Below are positions 35,478-43,628 of a DNA stretch of 64,000 nucleotides, in pieces. Source of the DNA: Paraburkholderia elongata (GTDB lineage Bacteria; Pseudomonadota; Gammaproteobacteria; Burkholderiales; Burkholderiaceae); the NCBI RefSeq assembly GCF_013177735.1, contig NZ_WOEZ01000018.1, positions 62,001-126,000 on the forward strand, read 5' to 3'. Positions within the stretch are counted from its first letter, which is position 1. Each line of letters begins with the position of its first letter. Below the pieces are notes generated by a model. That model worked only from the letters and a program-made list of their open reading frames with translations. It had not been told where the DNA came from and searched no databases. Made by a program: the position numbers and the translations under genes.

Positions 35478-36466
35478 GTTTCCCATCCCGTCTCGGGCGT
35501 CTTGCCGCGAAACGTGCGGTATGCGAAGGCAGAATAAGCGAGTACGACCGGCGTGACAATCACCGCGCCGATCAACAGGAAGACATGGCTGAGGGTCGAC
35601 GATGCCGCGGCCCAGAGCGTGAGACGGAAGGGCACGATGTCCGGGAAAATGCCGAAGCCAAGGCCCGCCACGCCCAGGACGAACAGCGCCAGCGCCAGAA
35701 AGAAGGGACGTCCGTCGGCTCGGCCGCCTATCGCGCGCAGCAGGGCGGCGGTCACACCGAGAAACAGCGCCGCGATCACCACGAGGGCGATTGTATGCGC
35801 GGCCCATGCGGCGCGAATGCCGGGTTGAACCCACGCTGCGCCGGCACAGGTTGCTGCGGCGAGACAAACGAAGCCCGGCACCGCCAGACGCAGGTAACGC
35901 TGAGCAAATTCACGCAGCGGCGCGGTCCCTTTCAGATGGAGCCAGCCGGCGCCGAGCACGAGATAGCCGGCGAGCAAGGTGATGGCGGTCAGCGCGGGGA
36001 AGGGCTGGAACACATCGAACACGCTGCCGCTGAAACGCTCACCGTCGACGGCTACGCCCTGGATGAGCCCGCCCACGATCAGCCCCTGCATGAGCGCAGC
36101 CACGATCGAGCCGACACCGAACGCCGCGTCCCAGAAGCGTCGCCCCTGCTCGATCTGGTAGCGGAACTCGAACGAGACGCCGCGCAGTCCCAGCGCCAGC
36201 AACATGACGATCAGCGGTATATAGAACGCCGGAAGCAACACGCCGTAAGCGATGGGGAAGGCAGCGAGCAGCGCGACACCGGCCATGATCAGCCAGGTTT
36301 CGTTGCCGTCCCAGGTGGGCATGATCGAATCGACCATGCGGTCGCGCAGCCGTTCGTCGGATTGCAGGAGCAGCAGGGCGCCCACGCCCAGATCGAAGCC
36401 GTCCAGCAGGACGTAAAGTGACAACGCGAAGGCGGTGAACAGCGCGGAAAGCAGAGGCAGAGTCAT
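35474..36466 (-). CDS. cydB: Cytochrome bd ubiquinol oxidase subunit II (330 aa)
   Basis: The protein starts MTLPLLSALFTAFALSLYVLLDGFDLGVGALLLL and continues through MVDSIMPTWDGNETWLIMAG, the CydB signature, followed by alternating membrane helices. Length and motifs are typical of the short cyanide-insensitive (CIO) branch found in pseudomonads and Burkholderia. The subunit supports the haem-bearing subunit I in oxidising quinol and reducing oxygen in the inner membrane. The start lies seven bases after the subunit I stop and uses a ribosome site within it (GGAGTAGCCC). It overlaps the DUF2474 start by four bases. Confidence 0.93.
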   Translation of the reverse strand: MTLPLLSALFTAFALSLYVLLDGFDLGVGALLLLQSDERLRDRMVDSIMPTWDGNETWLIMAGVALLAAFPIAYGVLLPAFYIPLIVMLLALGLRGVSFEFRYQIEQGRRFWDAAFGVGSIVAALMQGLIVGGLIQGVAVDGERFSGSVFDVFQPFPALTAITLLAGYLVLGAGWLHLKGTAPLREFAQRYLRLAVPGFVCLAAATCAGAAWVQPGIRAAWAAHTIALVVIAALFLGVTAALLRAIGGRADGRPFFLALALFVLGVAGLGFGIFPDIVPFRLTLWAAASSTLSHVFLLIGAVIVTPVVLAYSAFAYRTFRGKTPETGWET

Positions 36467-36472
36467 GACGGG

Positions 36473-37884
36473 CTACTCCACTGGAGCCGGGTTGCTGCCG
36501 GCAGGATCATTCATCACCGCGGGCTTGAGCGCATGCTTGAGCGAGCCGGTGGCCACCGGCTCGGACTGTGCTGCTTGTGGACCGCGCCGGATCATACGGA
36601 AGGTGAAGATCAGGAACGCGGTCATGAAAAGCGCATAGATGCAGACGAACGCGATCAGCGTCGAAAGCAGTACGCCTGCCGGGACAGGCGAGACGGCGTC
36701 GGCCGTGCGCAGGATGTTGTAGATCACCCAGGGTTGGCGGCCTGTCTCGGCGAGATACCACCCGCCGAGCGTCGCGATCACGCCGGATGGCGTCATCACG
36801 ACGAGTGTTCGCAGGAACCAGCGTGTGGTGAAGAGCCGGCCCTGCCAGCGCAGCCACAGCGATGCAATACATACACTGAACATGATGATGGCAAGGCCGT
36901 ACATCGTGCGGAAGCCGTAGAAGACCCAAGCCATGATCGGTTGCCGGTCGCGTGGCGTGTTCTTCAATCCTTCGACCCGGCCGTTCAGACTATGGGTGAG
37001 CCAGATGCTTCCGAGGTAACGGGTGCCGAGCGCGAAACGATTGCGCTGGTTCCGCTGATCCGGGACGATGAACCAGTAATAGGGCGCGGGCGATTGCGAC
37101 TGTTTTTCCCAGAAGCCTTCGGCAGCCTGCATCTTGGCCGGCTGATGCTCGAGCATTTTCCCGTACAGCATATCGCCGACGAAGACCTGGCAGCCGATCA
37201 GTAGGGTGGCAAAGGTGAGGCCGATCGAGACCGTCCGGCGCCCGAACGCTTCATGTTCGCCGCGCAGGAGATACCAGGCGCCGACGCCGGCAACGAGAAA
37301 CGAGCCGGTGATGTAGGCCGCCAGCAACATGTGCGGCAGGCGATACGGCCAGGAGGGGTTGACGATCACCTTCAGCCAGTCGGTCACCACGACTCGGCCG
37401 TGTTCGACCACCACGCCGTCTGGAGTTTGCATCCAGCTATTGGCCGAGAGGATCCACGATGCCGACAGCAACGTGCCGAGCGCAACCATGCAGGTGGCGA
37501 GGAAGTGAAGCTTCGGTCCGACCCGGTTGAAGCCGAACAGCATGATGCCGAGGAACCCGGCTTCAAGGAAAAAGGAGGTCAGCACTTCCAGTCCGATCAT
37601 CGGGCCGATGGCTGGGCCCGCCATCTGTCCGAATCTGGCGAAGCCGAGCCGAATTCGAACGAGAGGACGATCCCGGTGACCACGCCGACCCCGAAGCCCA
37701 TCGCGAAGATGCCGAGCCAGAAACGGTAGATCTGCAGATAGAGCGGATCTTTGGTCTTCAGCCACAGGCCTTCCATGATGGCCAGAAACGCGGCGAGTCC
37801 GATGGAGATCGTCGGAAAGATGATGTGGAAGCTGACGGTGAACGCGAATTGGACGCGTGCGAGGATGGCGGGATCGAGGCTCAC
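36473..37884 (-). pseudogene. cydA: Cytochrome bd oxidase subunit I, frameshifted (about 470 aa if repaired)
   Basis: The true start is GTG 37884 (VSLDPAILARVQFAFTVSFHIIFP, containing the N-terminal haem-ligand His). The frame reads normally to GIVLSFEFG at 37648-37650, then becomes SASPDSDRW and stops. The rest of subunit I (FARFGQMAGPAIGP, LEVLTSFFLEAGFLGIMLFG, and on to the C-terminus) continues in another frame from about 37643. The 1412-base span is one short of a codon multiple, so a single-base deletion at 37643-37650 explains it. The remainder, including the short Q-loop typical of CIO oxidases, looks intact. Either the oxidase is inactive, or the deletion is recent or a sequencing error. 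Confidence 0.85.
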
Positions 37885-38069
37885 GGTTCTTTCCGTTCGG
37901 TTTGTGGGCGCCGGGAGATCGCCACGGCTAGCGCGACGAAGAGTGCGAGCGCGATGATCGACGCGGGCAGACCGAAGACGCCGATGATGAAGAAGAAGAA
38001 CGCCACGCCAAGCAGGGTTGCGCAGATCGCCCCTGGCAGGCGCCACGGGGACGTGGACATGGCCTTCAT
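37881..38069 (-). CDS. Small membrane protein upstream of cydA (62 aa)
   Basis: The product MKAMSTSPWRLPGAICATLL, then GVAFFFFIIGVFGLPASIIALALFVALAVAISRRPQ has two hydrophobic helices and a basic tail. Its TGA overlaps the GTG start of cydA by four bases. Its ATG overlaps the TGA of the 25-codon ORF before it. This chain of overlaps points to an obligate operon with the oxidase. No family is recognised with certainty. It may assist assembly, as small proteins do in other bd oxidase operons. Confidence 0.6.
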   Translation of the reverse strand: MKAMSTSPWRLPGAICATLLGVAFFFFIIGVFGLPASIIALALFVALAVAISRRPQTERKEP

Positions 38070-38143
38070 GGCTGTGTGCCCCGGCATCGCGATCCTGCGG
38101 CCGCGACCACATAGGCATTGGGCGAAAACGGATCGTAAGGCAT
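38066..38143 (-). CDS. 25-residue ORF at the head of the cyd operon
   Basis: ATG 38143 follows GAGGGAGCCTTCT, a good ribosome site. The product MPYDPFSPNAYVVAAAGSRC is short and uncharged except at the end. It stops within the start of the next ORF (ATGA). It may be a leader peptide that couples translation into the downstream membrane protein. Conservation could not be tested. Confidence 0.45.
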   Translation of the reverse strand: MPYDPFSPNAYVVAAAGSRCRGTQP

Positions 38144-38488
38144 AGAAGGCTCCCTCAAGATTACGGACAACGGTGAGGCGATGATGGCCCATGCAAACCT
38201 TAAAAGTCCTGAGCGCGTCATAAATCCTGCTAAAAGAGCGCCGGTCCCCCAGGCATCGACAACCAGCTTCTCAGTCTTCCTCACTCCCTCACTCCCTCAC
38301 GCAGTGTCCACGACTACGTTTAAGAACGTTTAAGGCAGTCGTCAGGACTTTTAGTGCGCCCTCGCTCTAATCTGCTTGTCAGGTCGTGATGCCGCATCGG
38401 TCTCCAATGGGCGAGCCGGCGTGCCCGCGTGCCCGCGTGCATCAACCGCTCCAATAACAATTCAGGTCCACTCCACTGAGCCCGCGCC
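38144..38488. other. Divergent promoter region with the second promoter-like repeat
   Basis: No gene is seen. The region holds copy 2 of the dispersed repeat for the plus-strand gene at 38489 and must also contain the start of the minus-strand cyd-emr transcript. A short tandem repeat (actccctc, two to three copies) lies at about 38282-38299. Confidence 0.5.
38315..38401 (+). repeat. Promoter-like dispersed repeat, copy 2
   Basis: This copy keeps the tandem ACGTTTAAGA/ACGTTTAAGG (38316-38335), GTCAGGACTTTTAGT (38340-38354), CTAATCTGCT and GTCGTGATGCCGC blocks of copy 1 at 29800, with variable bases between them. It lies about 90 bases before the gene at 38489. Conserved blocks with diverged spacers suggest selection on a promoter, not a recent duplication. 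Confidence 0.65.
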
Positions 38489-39151
38489 ATGAAGCCAAGC
38501 CGTGCAACCTCGCCTGACATCGTCGCTGGCGTCCCGATCCCGCGAAGTCCAATGGCCGTGGCGGCTGCGGACGCTGTGCGGGCGAGCCTGCCAGATGTGC
38601 TGGCCGGGCATGCCGCGCGGGTGTTCGTATTTGCGTCGCTGACGCTCGAACGCGAGCGGCTCCTGTGCGATCGAAGTGCGCTATACGTCGCCGCGATGTT
38701 CGCCGGTATCGGTTTGAGTTCGGCGTACGACCATTCGCAACTGCGCTATGAAGTGGATAGCGCCAATGCCGCGCGGGAGTTTCTGCGGCGTCACGGCGCC
38801 TCGGCTGCTGATATGAACGATGTCTGGCACGCGATCGCGCTGCACATGACGCCCGGTATTCCGGCTCATATCTCGCCGCTTGCGCGAGTGCTTGCCGAGG
38901 CGATGCGCACGGACCTGCTCGCGGAGAACCTGAATGCCTGCACGCGAACAGAGCGTGACGAAATACTGCTGGCGTATCCACGGGAAAGCGGGTTCAAGGA
39001 ACGGATCATCGAAGCAATTGGGCGCGGCATCGCGCATCGCCCGGCATCGACGTTCGGTACCGTTTGCGCGGACGTGCTAGAGCGGATCGATCCTGAATAC
39101 TGCCGCGTGAATTTTTGCGGGCTGATTCTGGGCGCGCAATGGAAAGACTAG
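38489..39151 (+). CDS. HD-domain-like protein lacking the HD dyad (220 aa)
   Basis: The pattern HAARVFVFASLTLERERLLCDRSALYVAAMF, then YEVDSANAAREFLRRHG and VWHAIALHMTPGI, follows the HD phosphohydrolase family near cyanamide hydratase-like proteins. First ligand His41, His119 and an Asp near residue 142 are present. The eponymous His-Asp, expected at residues 72-73 within 'aallHDlGL', is replaced by Ala-Gly (MFAGIGLSS). Without it the metal site is probably lost, so a binding or pseudoenzyme role is likely. The gene follows promoter repeat copy 2 and is divergent from the bd oxidase operon. Confidence 0.7.
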   Translation: MKPSRATSPDIVAGVPIPRSPMAVAAADAVRASLPDVLAGHAARVFVFASLTLERERLLCDRSALYVAAMFAGIGLSSAYDHSQLRYEVDSANAAREFLRRHGASAADMNDVWHAIALHMTPGIPAHISPLARVLAEAMRTDLLAENLNACTRTERDEILLAYPRESGFKERIIEAIGRGIAHRPASTFGTVCADVLERIDPEYCRVNFCGLILGAQWKD

Positions 39152-39531
39152 CAGGCGATCGCCGGCTAGCAGCAAGCAGGGGGCGGTATTGAACAAGGAG
39201 CAGCAGGCCAACGGGGCGCCCACCGCACACCGGCATGCAAGCCGGGTTCGGTTGGTGAAACACGCAGTGCATCGTCGTGCATGACCGAAGGTTCAAAAAT
39301 GAAGGTTCAAAAAATTTGATTTGACCAATCAAAAATTTGAGCTATTTGCGGGCTAGAACTGCCGTAGTATTTCCCCGATCTGACGATCCAGATAAGATCC
39401 TCCTCGCGGAGCTTTTCAGGGTCCGGTTGCCCACGCGTCTGTCCTGACCTGACAACCCATCGAACAGACGATCGTGATATACGCAAAGCTGTCGCTCAAT
39501 CGATTCACTCTTCTGGATTCGCGAGCTTGCG
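39152..39531. other. Upstream region of the large regulator with two sets of direct repeats
   Basis: No gene is seen. GAAGGTTCAAAAA occurs at 39287-39299 and 39301-39313 (14-base period). AAAAATTTGA occurs at 39310-39319 and 39331-39340 (21-base period, two helical turns). The AT-rich block stands out against the GC-rich surroundings and lies 190-240 bases before the start. Confidence 0.5.
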
Positions 39532-42450
39532 ATGATTCAAATTGGACAACTCCATATTTCGCTCGAGCATCGGGAAATACGCTCGCATGGCGAATCAGTG
39601 CGTCTCGGCAGCCGCGCCTTCGGCATCCTTGAATTGCTGATTTCCGCAAAAGGCGCGCTGGTCTCCAAGGACGAGATCATGCGGCACGTCTGGCCCGAGA
39701 CGATCGTAGAGGAAAACAACCTCCAGGTGCACATTGCGGCGATACGCAAGGCGCTGGGCGCGGATCGCGACCGCATCGTGACGGTGCCGGGCCGCGGCTA
39801 CCGTATGACCGGCCTGAAGATGGCGGCGGGCGCGGAGATAGCGGATGTGGGCGAGGGCGCCCTCGCGACACACGGGCCAAATGCGCACCAGTCAAATACG
39901 CACCGGTCGAGTACGCACAATCTTCCTCTCCATGTGTCGACGCTGGTGGGGCGGCAATGCGCCGTCGCGGAGGTGCTGGCCGCCATTGAACCCGCGCAGA
40001 TCGTGACGCTCGTCGGCTCGGGCGGCATCGGCAAGACGCGCCTCGCTATCGAAGCGGCGAGACAGATGGTGCCGCGCTTTCCCGACGGTGTGGCGTTCGT
40101 GTCGCTTGCGCCGGTGTCGGACTCGCGCTTTGCGCTGGACGCACTGGCGATGGCGCTCGGCATGAAGATTTCTTCGTCCGGCCTTTCGCTTGCGCAGATC
40201 GCGCATGAGATGAGAGGCAAGCGCCTGTTGATCGTGCTGGACAATTGCGAGCACGTGATCGAAGCGGCTGCCACGATGGCTGAGGCGCTGGCGGCAGCCG
40301 GCGAGGGCATGCGGGTGCTGGCGACGAGTCGCGAAGCGTTGCGGGCGCGTGACGAAGTTGTCTATCCGGTTCTGTCGCTCGACGTGCCCAGCCCCGGAAA
40401 CCCAAGCGATGACGTGTTGCAGACAAGTGCGGTCCAGCTGTTTCTCACCCGCGCCCGCGCTGCCGATCCGCAATTTTCGTCCGACGAGCGCAGCATTTTT
40501 CTGATCGGCGAGGTCTGCCGGCATCTGGACGGCATTCCACTTGCCATCGAACTGGCCGCGGCGCGCGCCGCGGTCCTCGGCATCGAGGTGCTGGCGGCGC
40601 GGCTCGACGACCGCTTGCGGATACTGTCGGGAGGTTACAGGACTGCGTTGCCGCGCCATCAGACATTGAAGGCGACACTCGACTGGAGCTACCGCCTGCT
40701 CGACAACAGCGAACGTGTCATCTTGCGCTGGCTCGGCATGTTCGTCGATGCGTTCACGTTCGATTCGGCGTGCTACGTCGGCACGCAACTCAGCCTTACG
40801 CAGGCGGAAGTGCTGAATGCGCTGAGCGGCCTCGTGTCGAAGTCGCTGGTGATCCGCGCCGACGGCAGCGCTTCGCCGCGGTATCGTCTGCTGGAAACGA
40901 CACGTGCCTATGCGCTGCAGCGACTCGACGACAACGGCGAGCGCAGCGCTGCCGCGCTGGTCCACGCAAAGTCGTTCTGCGAACGCTTCAAACGCGCGCA
41001 GCACGCTCTGGAGGTGACGTCGCTGCAAGACGATCTGGCGGATTTCACGCGTGAAATCGGCAATGTGCGAGCCGCGCTCGACTGGGCCTTTTCGGCCACG
41101 GGCGATCGCGAGGTCGGCGTCGAACTTGCCTCGATTGTCGTACCGTATCTGTTCGATCTTTCACTAGTCGACGAATGCCGTAGCCGCGCGCGCGCCGCGC
41201 TCGATGCCGCGCGTGACGCAAACGCTTCGAACTTTCCCGCTGAAGCGCGCTTGAGGCTGATGACGAGCTGGGCGGCTGCGCTTGTCTATACGCAGGGTCC
41301 GACTATGCAGACGCTGGAAGCATGGTCCGAAGTGTTGACGCTTGCCGTTGCCATGGGCCATGCCGGATTTGAATCGCGCGCGTTGTGCGGACTACGGCAC
41401 TCGTATCAGGCGGGCGGTGAGGCGCGTCAGGCGCTGGTCGCCGCGCGGCGCTTCGAAGCGCTGGCCTGTCAGTTCACAGACGCGACGCACAGCCTGATCG
41501 GGTGCCGCATGGAAGGCGTCGCGCTGCACTACGTCGGCGAACAGCGCATGGCCCGCCAGAAGCTCGAAGAGATGTTGAGCGCGTGGGTACCCACGGATCA
41601 TCGGTGGAACACGATCGGCTTCAGGTTCGACCAAGCCATCGTCGCGCGGGCGCTGCTCGCGCGCGTGACGTGGGCGCTGGGAGACACGGCAGGGGCGATG
41701 CGGCTTGCCGGGGAGGCGCTGGAGGCTGCCCTTCAGCACGATTTCGAACTCGTCACCTGCTATGTGCTCGGCGATGTTTTTGTGCCGCTTGCGCTGCTCA
41801 TGGGCGAGCGCGCGGCGGCGGAACGCGCGCTCGCGATGCTGAAGGCTATCTCGTCGCGCGTATCGCTGTCGATCTGGCACACCTGCTGTGCATGCTACGA
41901 CGAGTACCTGTTTTCGCTGTCCGGCGAGCATCCGCACAGGCTGGCGCAATTTCGCAGCGCGTTGGACGAGCTTCGTGACATCGACTTCCTGGCGCAACTG
42001 ACCATGCTGCTATGTCAGTTCGCACGCGCACTGATGCGTGCGGAACAGTACACAGAAGCGTTGGCCGCGATCGACGAAGCCCTGCAGCATTGCAAGGAGA
42101 CGGGGGAGCGGTGGTACTACGCCGAGCTGTGCCGTGCGAAGGGGGATGCGATGCGCGCATTGCAAAGGGACGCGGATGCCGCAGAGTGGTTCATGACCGC
42201 GCTGGAGTCCGCACGCCGGCAGAGCGCGGCTGTTCTCGCGGTGCGTGCCGCGAGTAGTCTCGCGCGGCTCTGGATCGAGCAGGATCGCGTCGGCGAGGCG
42301 CGCAGCTTGCTGTCGCGAGCGCTGGCTCGCCTGAGCGGGTACCCGGCCGATCCGGATGTTCGGGATGGCGGGGCCTTACTGGCCGAACTGGAGGCAAAAA
42401 TCGCCGCCGTGGACGACAAGGATTTCCGGCCGGCGTGTATCGGCGCCTGA
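39532..42450 (+). CDS. Winged-helix transcriptional regulator with NB-ARC-type ATPase (972 aa)
   Basis: Residues 1-95 are an OmpR-type winged helix (VRLGSRAFGILELLISAKGALVSKDEIMRHVWPE, then VHIAAIRKALG and VPGRGYRM). A STAND/NB-ARC ATPase follows: P-loop LVGSGGIGKTRLAIEAAR near 160-177, Walker B LLIVLDNCEH near 230-240, and the sensor ATSREALR. The C-terminal ~450 residues are helical and Ala/Arg-rich in TPR-like pairs (ALAAIDEALQHCKETGERWYYAELCRAKGD). Such proteins sense a ligand through the C-terminal repeats, oligomerise with ATP and activate transcription. No adjacent target is obvious; the OmpR-type tandem repeats at 29.8 and 38.3 kb are candidates. Confidence 0.87.
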   Translation: MIQIGQLHISLEHREIRSHGESVRLGSRAFGILELLISAKGALVSKDEIMRHVWPETIVEENNLQVHIAAIRKALGADRDRIVTVPGRGYRMTGLKMAAGAEIADVGEGALATHGPNAHQSNTHRSSTHNLPLHVSTLVGRQCAVAEVLAAIEPAQIVTLVGSGGIGKTRLAIEAARQMVPRFPDGVAFVSLAPVSDSRFALDALAMALGMKISSSGLSLAQIAHEMRGKRLLIVLDNCEHVIEAAATMAEALAAAGEGMRVLATSREALRARDEVVYPVLSLDVPSPGNPSDDVLQTSAVQLFLTRARAADPQFSSDERSIFLIGEVCRHLDGIPLAIELAAARAAVLGIEVLAARLDDRLRILSGGYRTALPRHQTLKATLDWSYRLLDNSERVILRWLGMFVDAFTFDSACYVGTQLSLTQAEVLNALSGLVSKSLVIRADGSASPRYRLLETTRAYALQRLDDNGERSAAALVHAKSFCERFKRAQHALEVTSLQDDLADFTREIGNVRAALDWAFSATGDREVGVELASIVVPYLFDLSLVDECRSRARAALDAARDANASNFPAEARLRLMTSWAAALVYTQGPTMQTLEAWSEVLTLAVAMGHAGFESRALCGLRHSYQAGGEARQALVAARRFEALACQFTDATHSLIGCRMEGVALHYVGEQRMARQKLEEMLSAWVPTDHRWNTIGFRFDQAIVARALLARVTWALGDTAGAMRLAGEALEAALQHDFELVTCYVLGDVFVPLALLMGERAAAERALAMLKAISSRVSLSIWHTCCACYDEYLFSLSGEHPHRLAQFRSALDELRDIDFLAQLTMLLCQFARALMRAEQYTEALAAIDEALQHCKETGERWYYAELCRAKGDAMRALQRDADAAEWFMTALESARRQSAAVLAVRAASSLARLWIEQDRVGEARSLLSRALARLSGYPADPDVRDGGALLAELEAKIAAVDDKDFRPACIGA

Positions 42451-42466
42451 CACATACCGGCCGTCG

Positions 42467-43381
42467 TCAAACGTACAGATGGCTGACGAACCGCTCCACG
42501 AGATCTGGCGAATCGAGACGATCGATCCACCAGCGCATCGCCTGTCCGGTTTCGTCTTCGCGCCAGGCCATATAAAAGTGGGTCACGTCCCGCATGCCGA
42601 AGACCTGCTTGGCGACGAGTTCGCCGCGCGCGATGGGCGCTGTCGCGAGGCACTCGGGAATGGTGCCGACAGCGAGCCCTTCGAGTTGCGCGGCGAGTTT
42701 GCCGGCGAGCGTGGGCAGCGTCAGGCAATTCTGCGTAGCAGCGGCGCCGACGGTGCGCGGCATCAATTCGCGCGAGGTATCGCCAATGACCGCGCCGCGA
42801 TGGCGCGCGACGGTTTCCATGCTCAGCGGTTCGGGAAGCTCCGCGAGCGGATGACCGGGCGCCACCACGAAAATATGGCGCATCGAACCGATGGGGCGGG
42901 TGACGAGATTGGGCAGGTTGGGTGGATCGCCAGCGGCACCCACCACGAGGTCGGCACGCCGCGTGATCAAGGCATCCCACGTGCCGCCCAACACTTCCCT
43001 GGACAGGCGCAGGCGAGTCTCCATGTTCATGTCGTAAAACGCGTGGACGTGCGGCCAGATTGCGTCGAACGGCAGGATCTCGTCGATGCAGATGCGCAAA
43101 TCCGCTTCCCAGCCGTGTTGCACGCGTTTTGCCTTGAGCTCGAGTTCTTCGGCGCCTTGCAGCAGACGCCTGCCTTCCTCGACCACCACCCGTCCGGCGT
43201 GTGTGAATTTCGCCCGCCGGCCGCTCCGGTCGAACAGGTTGACTTCGAGGTCGCTCTCGAGCTTCTGCACCAGATAGCTTAGCGACGACGGCACGCGATG
43301 CAGAAGTTCGGCCGCCTCCGCAAACGTACCGGTGCGATCGATTGCATCGAGTACTTCCAACACCTCAAATGACAGCTTCAT
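42467..43381 (-). CDS. LysR-family transcriptional regulator (304 aa)
   Basis: It starts at ATG 43381 (MKLSFEVLEVLDAIDRTGTFAEAAELLHRVPSSLSYLVQKLE), a winged HTH with the usual 'SFAeAA--L' recognition helix, followed by a LysR effector-binding domain (LRICIDEILPFDAIWPHVHAFY, later AVIGDTSRELMPR). The extended N-terminus in the longer frame has no ribosome site. The gene is divergent from the next LysR gene and convergent with the large ATPase regulator, 16 bases away. The serine-rich PSSLSYLVQKLE recognition helix places it among regulators like those of dehalogenase or ABC genes, but the target is unknown. Confidence 0.88.
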   Translation of the reverse strand: MKLSFEVLEVLDAIDRTGTFAEAAELLHRVPSSLSYLVQKLESDLEVNLFDRSGRRAKFTHAGRVVVEEGRRLLQGAEELELKAKRVQHGWEADLRICIDEILPFDAIWPHVHAFYDMNMETRLRLSREVLGGTWDALITRRADLVVGAAGDPPNLPNLVTRPIGSMRHIFVVAPGHPLAELPEPLSMETVARHRGAVIGDTSRELMPRTVGAAATQNCLTLPTLAGKLAAQLEGLAVGTIPECLATAPIARGELVAKQVFGMRDVTHFYMAWREDETGQAMRWWIDRLDSPDLVERFVSHLYV

Positions 43382-43561
43382 CGAAGATTCCTGGGGTAGT
43401 TGCCTGATTGCGCCTGTCGTGGACCGCGCATGGTCTGATAGGCTCGATTGTCGCACTGAGTGGGAGGGTGGTGGCGGTACACATACGCCCTTCAGAAGTC
43501 TTCAGCAAAAGATAGCGCGAATTTATTCGCCAGAATTTCCCGAACTCATCAAGCGGCAATG

Positions 43562-43575
43562 TTCCCAAAAGGGAA
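43562..43575. promoter_or_regulatory. Palindrome TTCCCAAAAGGGAA upstream of the hydroquinone LysR gene
   Basis: A perfect 14-bp inverted repeat (TTCCC-N4-GGGAA) lies 54 bases before the LysR start at 43629. The same arms with a different centre recur at 44634-44647 before the dioxygenase operon. Candidate autoregulatory LysR site. Confidence 0.5.
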
Positions 43576-43628
43576 TAAACTTTCATCCGGGAGGACTGGC
43601 GGCGAACCCAGCGACCACAGGAGACAGG

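Noticed and set aside
36473..37884. Programmed frameshift in cydA
   Set aside because: No slippery heptamer or obvious stimulatory hairpin is at the site, and bd oxidase genes are not known to use recoding; mutation or sequencing error is simpler.
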